From the IMG/VR virus record IMGVR_UViG_3300045108_000011, positions 1 to 46,699 of that record: DNA of 46,699 bases. One strand, written 5' to 3'. A model generated the notes under the pieces. The model had not been told where the DNA came from. It saw nothing but the letters and a program-made list of their open reading frames with translations, and did not search any database. The position numbers and the translations under genes were made by a program. This document shows positions 7,285 to 14,387 of this stretch, in pieces (the stretch's first letter is position 1; each line of letters opens with the position of its first letter). Origin of the DNA: a virus.

Positions 7285-8612
7285 AAGCCCGCCTGGTCGT
7301 CCCCCGCCTCGCTGACGACGGCGAGCGCGATCGCCTTTGGGCCTACTGCCGTCGCCACTGTGAGACCGAGCTGCCCGCGCTGGAGATCGTCGAGGGCTAC
7401 CACGAGGGCGACGGACCCTTTAACCGCTCTGCCGCGATCAACCGCGCCGCCGAGGGCGAGTGGGACTTCGCGGTGATCCTCGACTCGGACACCATCGTCG
7501 ATGCCGAGCAGGTTCTCGCTGGCATCGAGCTCGCCGAGGAGACCGGCGCCCTGGTCCTCCCCTACAAGCTGCGCAACATGCTCTCCGAAGCGGGGACATC
7601 CGCCATCCTCGACGGCCATGTCGGATCCTGGGAGCCGTGGGTGATAGCCCGCGAACGCAACCGCGTCTCCTGCTGCGTGATCGTGCCGCGCGCCCTCTGG
7701 GACGCTGTCGGGGGATTTGACGAGCGCTTCGAGGGGTGGGGCGGGGAGGACGAAGCCTTCCACGCCGCGTGTGCTGCCCTTGGCGTGGTCAGGCGCCTCG
7801 ACGGTGCCAACTGGCACCTCTGGCACGCACCCTCGCCGCACTACGACACGTCGACCCCGCTGTACCGACAGGCCCTGCGGCTCACCCAGCGCTACCGGCA
7901 GGCTGCGGTCAACGAGTTCGAGATGCGACGGCTTCTGCGAGAGTCGCGCGCGCCCGATCAGGTTGCCCTCGTCGTGCTGACGACCGGTGACCGCGACACG
8001 CTGGCCGCGACGCTTGCCTCGGCAGACGAGAACCTGATCGGGTCGATCGGGCGGCGGGTGATCTGCGTAGACGGCCCGGATCGCAGAGTCGAAGCCGTTG
8101 AAGCGCTCGACCTCGACTGGACCCGCTGGGACACCGAGCAGATCAAGGGCGGCGGATATCCCCGCGCCGTTGCCGCCGGGATGGAGAAGGCGATCGGGTC
8201 CGGACAGCCGTGGATCTTTTGGCTGGAGGACGATTTCACCTTCAACGAGCCGGTCGACCTGACCGAGATGCAGGCGCTGATCGGGCGCCACGATCTCGTC
8301 CAACTTTCGCTCATGCGCCAGCCCTGGTACGAGCATGAGCTTGAGGCCGGGAGCGTCGTCGCCGCCAGACCCGAGGAGTTCACGCAGTGCGACGGCTATA
8401 TCGAGCACCGCGCCTACTGGACGACGAACCCGATGCTGACCCGCCGCCGAACGCTGGCCGAGCACCGGTGGCCGATGGGCCGCAACTCCGAGCTTCGCTT
8501 CGGCCAGTCCGTCTTCGCAGATCCGCGCGCCACCGCTGGCATCTTCGGCTCGATCGAGGACGAGCCCCGCGTCCACCACATCGGGCTCGAGCGGGCGGGC
8601 AGCGGGTACTGA
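7281..8612 (+). CDS. Two-domain glycosyltransferase (GT-A type)
   Basis: A 443-aa protein starting at GTG 7281, which overlaps the methyltransferase stop as GTGA; the longer upstream frame is a shadow. The N-terminal half is GT2/galactosyltransferase-like, with a metal-binding DSD in VILDSDTIV and a WGGEDEAF motif as in Glyco_transf_7C domains. The second half begins near residue 230 (LVVLTTGDRDTL) and has its own acidic motif FWLEDDFTF, so it looks like a second nucleotide-sugar transferase. Together with the next gene it gives three transferase modules in tandem. Likely role: glycosylation of capsid or tail protein; inferred from context. Confidence 0.8.
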   Translation: MKARLVVPRLADDGERDRLWAYCRRHCETELPALEIVEGYHEGDGPFNRSAAINRAAEGEWDFAVILDSDTIVDAEQVLAGIELAEETGALVLPYKLRNMLSEAGTSAILDGHVGSWEPWVIARERNRVSCCVIVPRALWDAVGGFDERFEGWGGEDEAFHAACAALGVVRRLDGANWHLWHAPSPHYDTSTPLYRQALRLTQRYRQAAVNEFEMRRLLRESRAPDQVALVVLTTGDRDTLAATLASADENLIGSIGRRVICVDGPDRRVEAVEALDLDWTRWDTEQIKGGGYPRAVAAGMEKAIGSGQPWIFWLEDDFTFNEPVDLTEMQALIGRHDLVQLSLMRQPWYEHELEAGSVVAARPEEFTQCDGYIEHRAYWTTNPMLTRRRTLAEHRWPMGRNSELRFGQSVFADPRATAGIFGSIEDEPRVHHIGLERAGSGY

Positions 8613-9310
8613 TGGCAACCGTGCTCGTCCCCTGGCGCGGCGGAGATCCGCACAGGGGGCGGGCCTTTCACTGGGTTTGGGCGAAATGGCTGCGGACCTC
8701 GTATGAGGTCTGGCCGTGCCTGCCACCGCCGGGTCCTTGGTGCAAGGCCGCCGCGCTGATGCCGACCGTGCCGAGTTGCGACGACATCGTGATCGTCGCC
8801 GACGCCGACTGTTGGTGCGACGGCATCGGTGCCGCCGTCACCGCGGTCGAGTCCGGCGCCGCCGACTGGGCCGCACCGCATATGAAGGTCCACCGGCTGA
8901 CCGAGAAGGCGACCGAGTACCTGCTCGCTGGCTGCCAGGTCCCGACCTCGTTGGCGATCGAAGAGTGCCCGGTGAACGGCCCCGAGCCCTACAACGGCTT
9001 CGTTGGCGGCGGGATCGTCGTCGTGCGGCGCGATGTGCTGCTCGAGGTGCCCTTCGACCCGCGCTTCCTCGGCTGGGGCGGCGAGGACGCCTCGTGGCGC
9101 GACGCGATGCTGACGCTGATCGGCCCGCCGTGGCGCGGCCGCGACCCCCTCTTCCACCTCTGGCACCCGCCACAGCCTCGACGCAGTCGCAAGGTCGGGA
9201 GTCGCGAGAGCGCGGCGCTGCGTACCCGCTACGTGCGGGCGAACCGGAAACCCGCCCAGATGCGAGCCCTGCTCGCTGAGATCAACGACCTGGAGGTGAG
9301 CCATGCCTGA
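8612..9310 (+). CDS. Glycosyltransferase (Glyco_transf_7C-like)
   Basis: A 232-aa protein with ATG at 8612 overlapping the previous stop as TGATG. It carries a DxD-like acidic motif (VADADCW) and a C-terminal FLGWGGEDASW motif resembling the WGGEDEAF motif of the upstream gene. That suggests duplication and divergence of one galactosyltransferase-type module. It lacks a signal peptide or membrane segment, so it acts in the cytoplasm. It forms an operon-like unit with the methyltransferase and the two-domain transferase, wedged between the capsid gene and the connector genes. Confidence 0.8.
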   Translation: MATVLVPWRGGDPHRGRAFHWVWAKWLRTSYEVWPCLPPPGPWCKAAALMPTVPSCDDIVIVADADCWCDGIGAAVTAVESGAADWAAPHMKVHRLTEKATEYLLAGCQVPTSLAIEECPVNGPEPYNGFVGGGIVVVRRDVLLEVPFDPRFLGWGGEDASWRDAMLTLIGPPWRGRDPLFHLWHPPQPRRSRKVGSRESAALRTRYVRANRKPAQMRALLAEINDLEVSHA

Positions 9311-9731
9311 GCCCTACTACGCGACCGCTGATCAACTCCGGGCCAAGCTGAAGACCTCCAAAGACGTGCTTCCCGACGAGGAGGCGATCGAACTCTTGAC
9401 CGAAGCCGAGGACCTGATCGATGAGCGGCTCGGTGTGCGCACGATCAACGAAGAGACGGGGCGCAAGGTCGACGTCGAGGACGAGACGATCAAATCTTGG
9501 CGGCTGGAAAAGCTGGCCAGCGCCACTGTTGAGGTCGCCGCCGTTATTTTCTCCGACCCGGGGGTTACGTCCCGGCAGCGCGCCCGCTTCAGCTCCGGTG
9601 ATGTGAGCGTGAGCGGCTTCTACGGACCTGCATTCGGGGAGCGTTCCGCCGCCCTGCTAAATCAGTCGGGGCTTGTCGTCAACACGGCGCGGATGAGCGG
9701 CGGGCCTCGTCGCCATCGCCGCTGTCGATAG
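9303..9731 (+). CDS. Head-tail connector (adaptor) protein candidate
   Basis: A 142-aa protein overlapping the preceding glycosyltransferase by 8 nt. The N-terminus (YYATADQLRAKLKTSKDVLPDEEAIELLTEAEDLIDERLG) is the usual opening of gp6/gp15-type adaptor proteins: a short helical bundle with repeated acidic helices that docks below the portal ring. The middle section is a long helix (SWRLEKLASATVEVAAVIF) and the tail is basic. Size and position (after capsid, before MuF-like and stopper genes) agree. The basic C-terminal tail (GGPRRHRRCR) overlaps the next start. Confidence 0.7.
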   Translation: MPEPYYATADQLRAKLKTSKDVLPDEEAIELLTEAEDLIDERLGVRTINEETGRKVDVEDETIKSWRLEKLASATVEVAAVIFSDPGVTSRQRARFSSGDVSVSGFYGPAFGERSAALLNQSGLVVNTARMSGGPRRHRRCR

Positions 9732-10543
9732 TGGCCGCCCCCGCCCGCACCCGTCGCCGGGCTGCCGGCCCCGCCATAGAGCAGTCGCCGCCACAGGCAA
9801 GTTCGGATCTGATCCTGGCCTTCGCCGCACTGGAGCTGCAGCTATCGGAAGTCGCGCAGCAGGGCCTCGCCGGTGAACAGCTCGACACGGTTCTCGGCCG
9901 TCGCCGCGTGCAGCGTCAGTCTCGTCTCCTGATCGACTCCTTCCGCCGCGACTACCGCGAGCGTTTGAGCGACCTGCTGGAGTCTGCCTATGGGTCTGGT
10001 GCCCGCTTGGCAGGCGCTCGCCCCCCTGGCGCCATCCAGCGCGCAGCGATGGCGAAGCTGGTCGGCGCCACCTCACAGCGACTCGATTTCGCCCTCGACA
10101 CGGTCGGCCGCCAGGTCGACGACATCTTCCGTCGCGCCGGGCTAGAGCAAGCCGCCCGCCAGCTTTCCCGCGAGCTGCCCGAAGAGGCCGCCGTCGGCCT
10201 GATGCGCCGCGACCTCCAGCAGCGAGGGGTGACCGGCTTCGTCGATCGCCGCGGCGCCCGGTGGACGCTCTCCAACTACGCCCGAATGGCGCTGACCACG
10301 ACGACCTCCGAGGCCGCAAACCGTGGCGTCGCCGACGCGGTGAAGGCGACCGGGCGCGACCTCGTCCGCGTTTCAGACCACCACTGCAAGCACCACCCGA
10401 ACGATCGGACCAACCCATGCCGAGTCTTCGAGGGCAAGACGCTCTCGCTGACCGGCCGAACCCCGGGAGTCCCCGTGCTGCTGAGGCTTCCCCCTTGGCA
10501 TCCCTTCTGCGAGCACAACATCGGCCCGGCACCCGAACCGTAA
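9731..10543 (+). CDS. Minor capsid protein, MuF/SPP1 gp7-like
   Basis: A 270-aa protein starting at GTG 9731 that shares its first base with the previous TAG. Residues 1-200 are helical and basic. The C-terminal 60 residues hold the conserved pattern of phage head-morphogenesis (MuF) domains: VRVSDHHC, CRVFEGKTLSLTG, and PPWHPFCEHNIGP. The Cys and His residues (DHHC, HPFCEH) probably bind metal. MuF proteins are packaged in the head in a few copies and may be ejected with DNA or act at the portal. No toxin or nuclease domain is fused to the C-terminus here. Confidence 0.78.
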   Translation: MAAPARTRRRAAGPAIEQSPPQASSDLILAFAALELQLSEVAQQGLAGEQLDTVLGRRRVQRQSRLLIDSFRRDYRERLSDLLESAYGSGARLAGARPPGAIQRAAMAKLVGATSQRLDFALDTVGRQVDDIFRRAGLEQAARQLSRELPEEAAVGLMRRDLQQRGVTGFVDRRGARWTLSNYARMALTTTTSEAANRGVADAVKATGRDLVRVSDHHCKHHPNDRTNPCRVFEGKTLSLTGRTPGVPVLLRLPPWHPFCEHNIGPAPEP

Positions 10544-10551
10544 GGAGATCC

Positions 10552-10788
10552 ATGATGGGCATTGCAAGCACCATCGAGAGAAAGAACGCCTCCGGGCGGA
10601 AGTGGAGTGCAGGGCCATACGTTCGCAAGGGCGAGCGCGAGGCCTGGAACGACTTCTACCGTGAGTTCAGCGACGAGCTGAAGGTCTGCGCTGGCTATCC
10701 CGAAGGGGCGAAGTTGACCGAGCAGCAGATCGACGTGCTCGCGTACAACTGCGCCTACCGCGCCATTTGGGCGCTGCGGGAGGCCTAG
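10552..10788 (+). CDS. Small hypothetical protein in head-tail region
   Basis: A 78-aa protein. The start is ATG 10552 (a second ATG follows at 10555), after AAGGAG at 10542-10547. It is hydrophilic, with aromatic residues (WNDFYREF, CAYRAIWALREA) and two predicted helices at the end. No motif is recognised. It lies between the MuF-type gene and the stopper candidate, so a minor structural or assembly role is possible but unproven. Confidence 0.6.
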   Translation: MMGIASTIERKNASGRKWSAGPYVRKGEREAWNDFYREFSDELKVCAGYPEGAKLTEQQIDVLAYNCAYRAIWALREA

Positions 10789-10795
10789 GCACCGC

Positions 10796-11071
10796 ATGAT
10801 CGAGGGCGTAGAGAAGGTGGGCGAGGTCGCTGCCGCGCTCATGGACGCGATCGACGCGCACCTTCACGATTGCGGAGGAGGGGTCGTCAACGTGGTCATC
10901 GCCGCCGAGATCGACCGACACGATGGCGACGACGTATACGTCCAGATGATCGCCAAGTCCTCGACGGACTCGCCCGTCTATCAACGGGGTTTGCTCGTCG
11001 CCGCAATAGAGGTAGTCGGCAGCGGCACCTACAGCAGCGAAGACGGCAGCGGTGAAGTGGGAGGCGACTGA
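10796..11071 (+). CDS. Small acidic hypothetical protein
   Basis: A 91-aa protein beginning ATG 10796 and ending where the next ATG begins (TGATG). It has an N-terminal helix (VGEVAAALMDAIDAHLHDC) and a beta-rich centre (VVNVVIAAEIDRHDGDDVYVQMIAK), ending in an acidic Ser/Gly-rich tail. The family is not recognised. Its tight overlap with the stopper candidate indicates coupled translation in the head-tail operon. Confidence 0.55.
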   Translation: MIEGVEKVGEVAAALMDAIDAHLHDCGGGVVNVVIAAEIDRHDGDDVYVQMIAKSSTDSPVYQRGLLVAAIEVVGSGTYSSEDGSGEVGGD

Positions 11072-11673
11072 TGCGCGGCGTCCCCCTCAACCAGCGCATC
11101 CGCCGCGTCCTCAGCGTCTCCCTGGACGCCGGGAACGCCCTAACCTTCGACACTGACCCTTCGGTCTACTTCCCTGCCCACGTCGCGCAGCCGAGTGGCG
11201 AGAACGCTACGTCGGACATCTCCCCGCGCCAGGCCCGCGCCACGGCAACGCTCTGGCTGGGACCGCGCCCACCGGTGGTGTTCCACCCCTCGGACAGGAT
11301 TGAGGCCGCCGGCGCGACCTACGAGCTGCTCTCGGCGCCACGCGAAGTCACCGAGGGACGCTCGACGGTCGGCTACCGGGCGCTGGTCTTACTGATCGGC
11401 GAGCTGTATCCGCGCGCCGCCTTCGTCCATGCGCTCGGAGACGATGACCCTGCTGGCGAGATCCAGTGCAGCCTCTTCTCCCTCGCCCATCGCAATGCGT
11501 CGCGAGGCGATTACCAGGACTCCTTCGCCGAGGCGCCGGCAGGCGCCCTGGAGCTGCTGAGCGCCGGAAACCACGAGCTGCGCTTCAACGGCGGCGAGCA
11601 ATGGAAGATCACCGACGCCGCTCTGTCGCGCGAGGTGCCCTTCGTGGCGATGACGCTGCGCAAGGTGAGCTGA
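11071..11673 (+). CDS. Head-closure (stopper)-like protein candidate
   Basis: A 200-aa protein. The centre (VVFHPSDRIEAAGATYELLSAPREV) looks like a small beta-barrel of head-tail joining proteins, where 'D.i...g..y.v......' strands recur. It sits where the stopper that seals DNA in the filled head is expected: after the adaptor and MuF-type genes and before the gp10-like neck protein. Its C-terminal half has a separate beta-rich segment. The function is by synteny and weak pattern; a minor tail component is the alternative. Confidence 0.5.
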   Translation: MRGVPLNQRIRRVLSVSLDAGNALTFDTDPSVYFPAHVAQPSGENATSDISPRQARATATLWLGPRPPVVFHPSDRIEAAGATYELLSAPREVTEGRSTVGYRALVLLIGELYPRAAFVHALGDDDPAGEIQCSLFSLAHRNASRGDYQDSFAEAPAGALELLSAGNHELRFNGGEQWKITDAALSREVPFVAMTLRKVS

Positions 11674-11674
11674 C

Positions 11675-12187
11675 TTGGCGACGATCGCGCTCAAGGCCCG
11701 CACGCTCGGGGTCGACGGCGTGCTTCGGCGCTTCCTTGTCGCCGCCGCGCTCCTCCCTTCGGACACCCAGGACGCTGAGCGCGAACTCGGCAAGGCGGCC
11801 GAGGTCGTCTTCGGCGCCTACGTCCCGGTCCTTTCCGGTCGAGAGCTTCGGGGCATCGGCTCCGATGCGAGCGGCGGCGGGGTGACGGTCACCGACTACG
11901 CGAGGAACCCGCAGTCCGGCTTTGACTATGTCGGCGTCACCCGCTGGGGACGCGGCGCTATCCGCCCGAAGCACCGCCAGTTCGGTTCCTACAGCCTCGT
12001 CACCGGCAAGCGTCGGAGCGGCGGTGGGGCGCTGCGATTCACCGTCGGCGGCCGGGTCGTCTTCGTCAAGGAAGTCGGCCCCTGGAAACCCGCATCGGAC
12101 TGGGTAACGGACGCACTCCCCGAGGTCGAGGTGGCCGCACAGGGAGTGGCAACGCGGCTCGGCCGCAAGATCGAATCGAGGTTCTGA
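11675..12187 (+). CDS. HK97 gp10-like neck/tail-completion protein candidate
   Basis: A 170-aa protein starting at TTG 11675, one base after the preceding stop. An N-terminal helix (AERELGKAAEVVFGAYVPVL) is followed by a beta-rich section (SGRELRGIG ... FDYVGVTRWG) and an RPKHRQFG loop. The pattern 'y.p..tG.Lr' seen here as YVPVLSGRELRG is typical of HK97-gp10-type neck proteins, which join head and tail. The order relative to the terminator and tube protein genes fits. Moderate certainty. Confidence 0.6.
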   Translation: MATIALKARTLGVDGVLRRFLVAAALLPSDTQDAERELGKAAEVVFGAYVPVLSGRELRGIGSDASGGGVTVTDYARNPQSGFDYVGVTRWGRGAIRPKHRQFGSYSLVTGKRRSGGGALRFTVGGRVVFVKEVGPWKPASDWVTDALPEVEVAAQGVATRLGRKIESRF

Positions 12188-12188
12188 G

Positions 12189-12443
12189 ATGGCATGGGAG
12201 TTGCTGCTTTACGACGGTTGCTGCAAACGGTGTGGAAAGAACACGAACGGCTTCGCGACCACCGACACGCGAAATCCGCTGACCCACCGGCACATACCCG
12301 TGACGATCGACCCCGCCAAGGCGGAGAAGTGGGGCTTCAAGACGGTCCCGGTTCCGCCAGGGCTTCGGGCCCGTCCGCTCGGGCTGTACGGCAAGCGCTG
12401 CTGGCTGCCGCTTCCACTGCGAGTGCTGACGAGGGTGTTCTGA
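12189..12443 (+). CDS. Small Cys-containing hypothetical protein
   Basis: An 84-aa protein. The N-terminal CCKRCGKN could be half of a Zn knuckle, but only one further Cys (KRCWLP) is present, so metal binding is uncertain. A basic and hydrophobic C-terminus (RCWLPLPLRVLTRVF) follows. It is wedged between neck and terminator genes with 1-nt spacings. The family is unrecognised. Confidence 0.5.
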   Translation: MAWELLLYDGCCKRCGKNTNGFATTDTRNPLTHRHIPVTIDPAKAEKWGFKTVPVPPGLRARPLGLYGKRCWLPLPLRVLTRVF

Positions 12444-12896
12444 GTGGACGCCACCCAAGTCGCCGACGCCCTGGTCGCCTGGGCCATCGACACCCTGCCC
12501 GATCTCCAGGGTACCTACGACCACGACCCTGATTCCAAAACGCAGCCGCTCCCTGATCTGGCGGCGTCGGTCGCCAGCGAGGAAACGCGGGCGAGTGATC
12601 CAACCCTAGGCTTGCCCATCGCCGACTTGGGGATCGAGCAGGCCACCCTTCACTCGCTACGCGCTTCACTGCTGCTGATGGTCGACCCCGGGGACGCTGG
12701 GGCTGCCACGGAGCAGCTACAGAGCTTCGTCCGTGATCTGCGCAAAGCCGTTGAAGCTGACCGGACCCTCGGCGGCCGCGTCCCTGCTGTCTCCCCCTAC
12801 ATCCAGGCGTCCTATGAGCCGCCGTTCGTGGAATTCGACGATGGGACCAAAGGCCGCGCCGCCACTTTCTTGCTCGTCATCGCTGAGCTGATCTGA
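12444..12896 (+). CDS. Tail terminator-like protein candidate
   Basis: A 150-aa protein starting GTG 12444 directly after the preceding stop. It has an N-terminal helix (TQVADALVAWAIDTLPDLQG), a central 'R.sLLLMV' strand, a long helix (ATEQLQSFVRDLRKAVEADRTLGG) and a final beta-strand (GRAATFLLVIAELI). This helix-strand-helix-strand order, including 'l..D.tLgG.v', is what tail-terminator (gpU/gp17-type) proteins show. It caps the tail tube once the tape-measure length is reached. It lies directly before the major tail protein, as expected. Confidence 0.65.
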   Translation: MDATQVADALVAWAIDTLPDLQGTYDHDPDSKTQPLPDLAASVASEETRASDPTLGLPIADLGIEQATLHSLRASLLLMVDPGDAGAATEQLQSFVRDLRKAVEADRTLGGRVPAVSPYIQASYEPPFVEFDDGTKGRAATFLLVIAELI

Positions 12897-12966
12897 CCTT
12901 CACGCGAGCAGCGCTCGCAGAAAGACCAACCGCCCCTCACCGGGCCGCAATAGGAGGAATCATCAC

Positions 12967-13653
12967 ATGGCCGTCGTTACCGGCTTGACCCCGTACGACC
13001 TCTCGAAGCTGCTCGCAGGCCCGTGCCGGGCTCTCTGGGCTGATCCGAGCGTCACTGACATCCCTGAGGACCCACTCGACATCTTCGCGGTCGAGAAAGC
13101 CGACAACTACGCCCCCGCGCCCGGCTACACCGATTTCGGTGCCTTGGTCGAGGGGGCGGCCTACAACCGGTCAATCGAGACCAGCGGCTACGAGATCCAG
13201 AACACGACCGGCACGGTCGCGGAAACGGTCACCGACGTCGTGCGCAGCCTTGCGCTCAATCGAGGTGAGCTGACGGCCGACGCCCTCCAGGAGTTCGAGC
13301 AGGCCCCGGAAGTTGAGGACATCGATGGCGGCGCGGACCGGCGACCCGGGAAGCGGGTCAAGTTCGGTTCGATCGAATCGCTTGGCCGCAAGCGCATCGC
13401 CTTTGCTGCCCGTCGGCCCGTTGGCGTTGGCGCCGACGTGATCGAGCAGGACGGCACGGTTCGAGGCGCTTTCGTTGTCGCCTCGCTCTATACCTGTGGC
13501 CTCCTGGGCGACCAGGCGGCCATCGGCATCGCCAAGGGGCAGCTCTCTTCGGCTCCACTCGGCTTCAAAGCTTTCCCCGAGGGCGGCCAGCCACAGGGCC
13601 AGGAGGTCGGTTGGTGGTTCGAGGAGACGCCCGGCGAGATCGGCGGTAGCTGA
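12967..13653 (+). CDS. Major tail (tube) protein
   Basis: A 228-aa protein with AGGAGG upstream (12953-12958). It is beta-rich with repeated Gly/Thr (NRSIETSGYEIQNTTGTVAETVTDVV), as in siphovirus tube proteins. It lies between the terminator candidate and the frameshifted chaperone pair, the standard place for the tube gene. It is isolated from the preceding gene by a 70-nt gap, consistent with its own strong ribosome site for high expression. The ending (EETPGEIGGS) overlaps the next ATG. Confidence 0.8.
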   Translation: MAVVTGLTPYDLSKLLAGPCRALWADPSVTDIPEDPLDIFAVEKADNYAPAPGYTDFGALVEGAAYNRSIETSGYEIQNTTGTVAETVTDVVRSLALNRGELTADALQEFEQAPEVEDIDGGADRRPGKRVKFGSIESLGRKRIAFAARRPVGVGADVIEQDGTVRGAFVVASLYTCGLLGDQAAIGIAKGQLSSAPLGFKAFPEGGQPQGQEVGWWFEETPGEIGGS

Positions 13654-14174
13654 TGGGGCGCTCGATCACTCTGGGGGCGCACGAATACGACGTGCGCCCC
13701 CAAAAGATCGGCTACCTGATCAACCGGCTCGGCTCCCGCCTCCAGGAGGCGCTCGAGGCCGAGCTGGACGGGGTGGACGGCGCCGCATTGGTCGGGGCGA
13801 AGGCCCACGACGTGCTTAGGGTTTTCATTCCGGACCTGATGCCGGTGCATGAGTTTCTCGGCTACGCCTCCGATGAGGCTATGCGGGCCGGTGACTACAG
13901 CGAGGCGACCGACATATCTCCTGAGCCGCTCCAGATCAAGGATGCCTTCAAGGCAGCCAGCGACGTGAACGGTGGGGAGGTGCTCGGCCACCTAAAAGCA
14001 CTGCTGGGACCGGCTTTGACGCAGAGGGCGGTGGCGGCGATCACCGCAGCGGTCTCGGAGAGCGCCCGCTCGACGATCTCGGCTCCCTCGCCGACCTCGC
14101 AGCCTCCGAATGGGGCATCGGACCCGACGAATTCTGGGACGACTCCCCCAACGTCAGCACCGAGCGCGGCCTAA
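13653..14174 (+). CDS. Tail assembly chaperone, short (gpG-like) product
   Basis: A 173-aa protein overlapping the tube gene by one base. The helical body (residues about 15-135) fits tail chaperones that coat the tape measure before tube assembly. Past residue about 138 the frame turns into a Ser/Thr/Pro low-complexity tail (SAPSPTSQPPNGASDPTNSG). Meanwhile the -1 frame becomes clearly protein-like, the usual signature of a G/GT frameshift. It is followed by the extension and then the tape measure, as in most siphoviruses. Confidence 0.8.
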   Translation: MGRSITLGAHEYDVRPQKIGYLINRLGSRLQEALEAELDGVDGAALVGAKAHDVLRVFIPDLMPVHEFLGYASDEAMRAGDYSEATDISPEPLQIKDAFKAASDVNGGEVLGHLKALLGPALTQRAVAAITAAVSESARSTISAPSPTSQPPNGASDPTNSGTTPPTSAPSAA

Positions 14175-14362
14175 CCGTCCCGCGCTTCTTGGCGCTGTAC
14201 GACGGCTGGCAACGGCGGCGCCACCGCGACCTGCGGGACCTGGCGCTTGCCACGCGGGCCGCGATGGCTGAGGACTCAAAAGCCATCGACCAGGCCCTGC
14301 CCGCACCCAAGCCCCTGATCGGGGTGCAAGACGACGAGTTCGACCGCTCCAAGTGGTGGTGA
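13925..14362 (+). CDS. Tail assembly chaperone -1 frameshift extension (gpT-like)
   Basis: The -1 frame is open from 13925 to the TGA at 14360-14362 and has no plausible start codon before 14264. From about 14072 it reads as real protein (LDDLGSLADLAASEWGIG, then FLALYDGWQRRRHRDL and DDEFDRSKWW), typical of T-domain tails. The gpGT product would be about 235 aa, starting at 13653. No canonical slippery heptamer is visible near the composition change. AAAA at 13994-13997 allows a one-tRNA slip, but it lies rather far upstream. The slip site is therefore unresolved. Confidence 0.75.
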   Translation, partial: AAPDQGCLQGSQRRERWGGARPPKSTAGTGFDAEGGGGDHRSGLGERPLDDLGSLADLAASEWGIGPDEFWDDSPNVSTERGLTVPRFLALYDGWQRRRHRDLRDLALATRAAMAEDSKAIDQALPAPKPLIGVQDDEFDRSKWW

Positions 14363-14387
14363 GGACTCAGAAAGGAATCGCTGCCGC

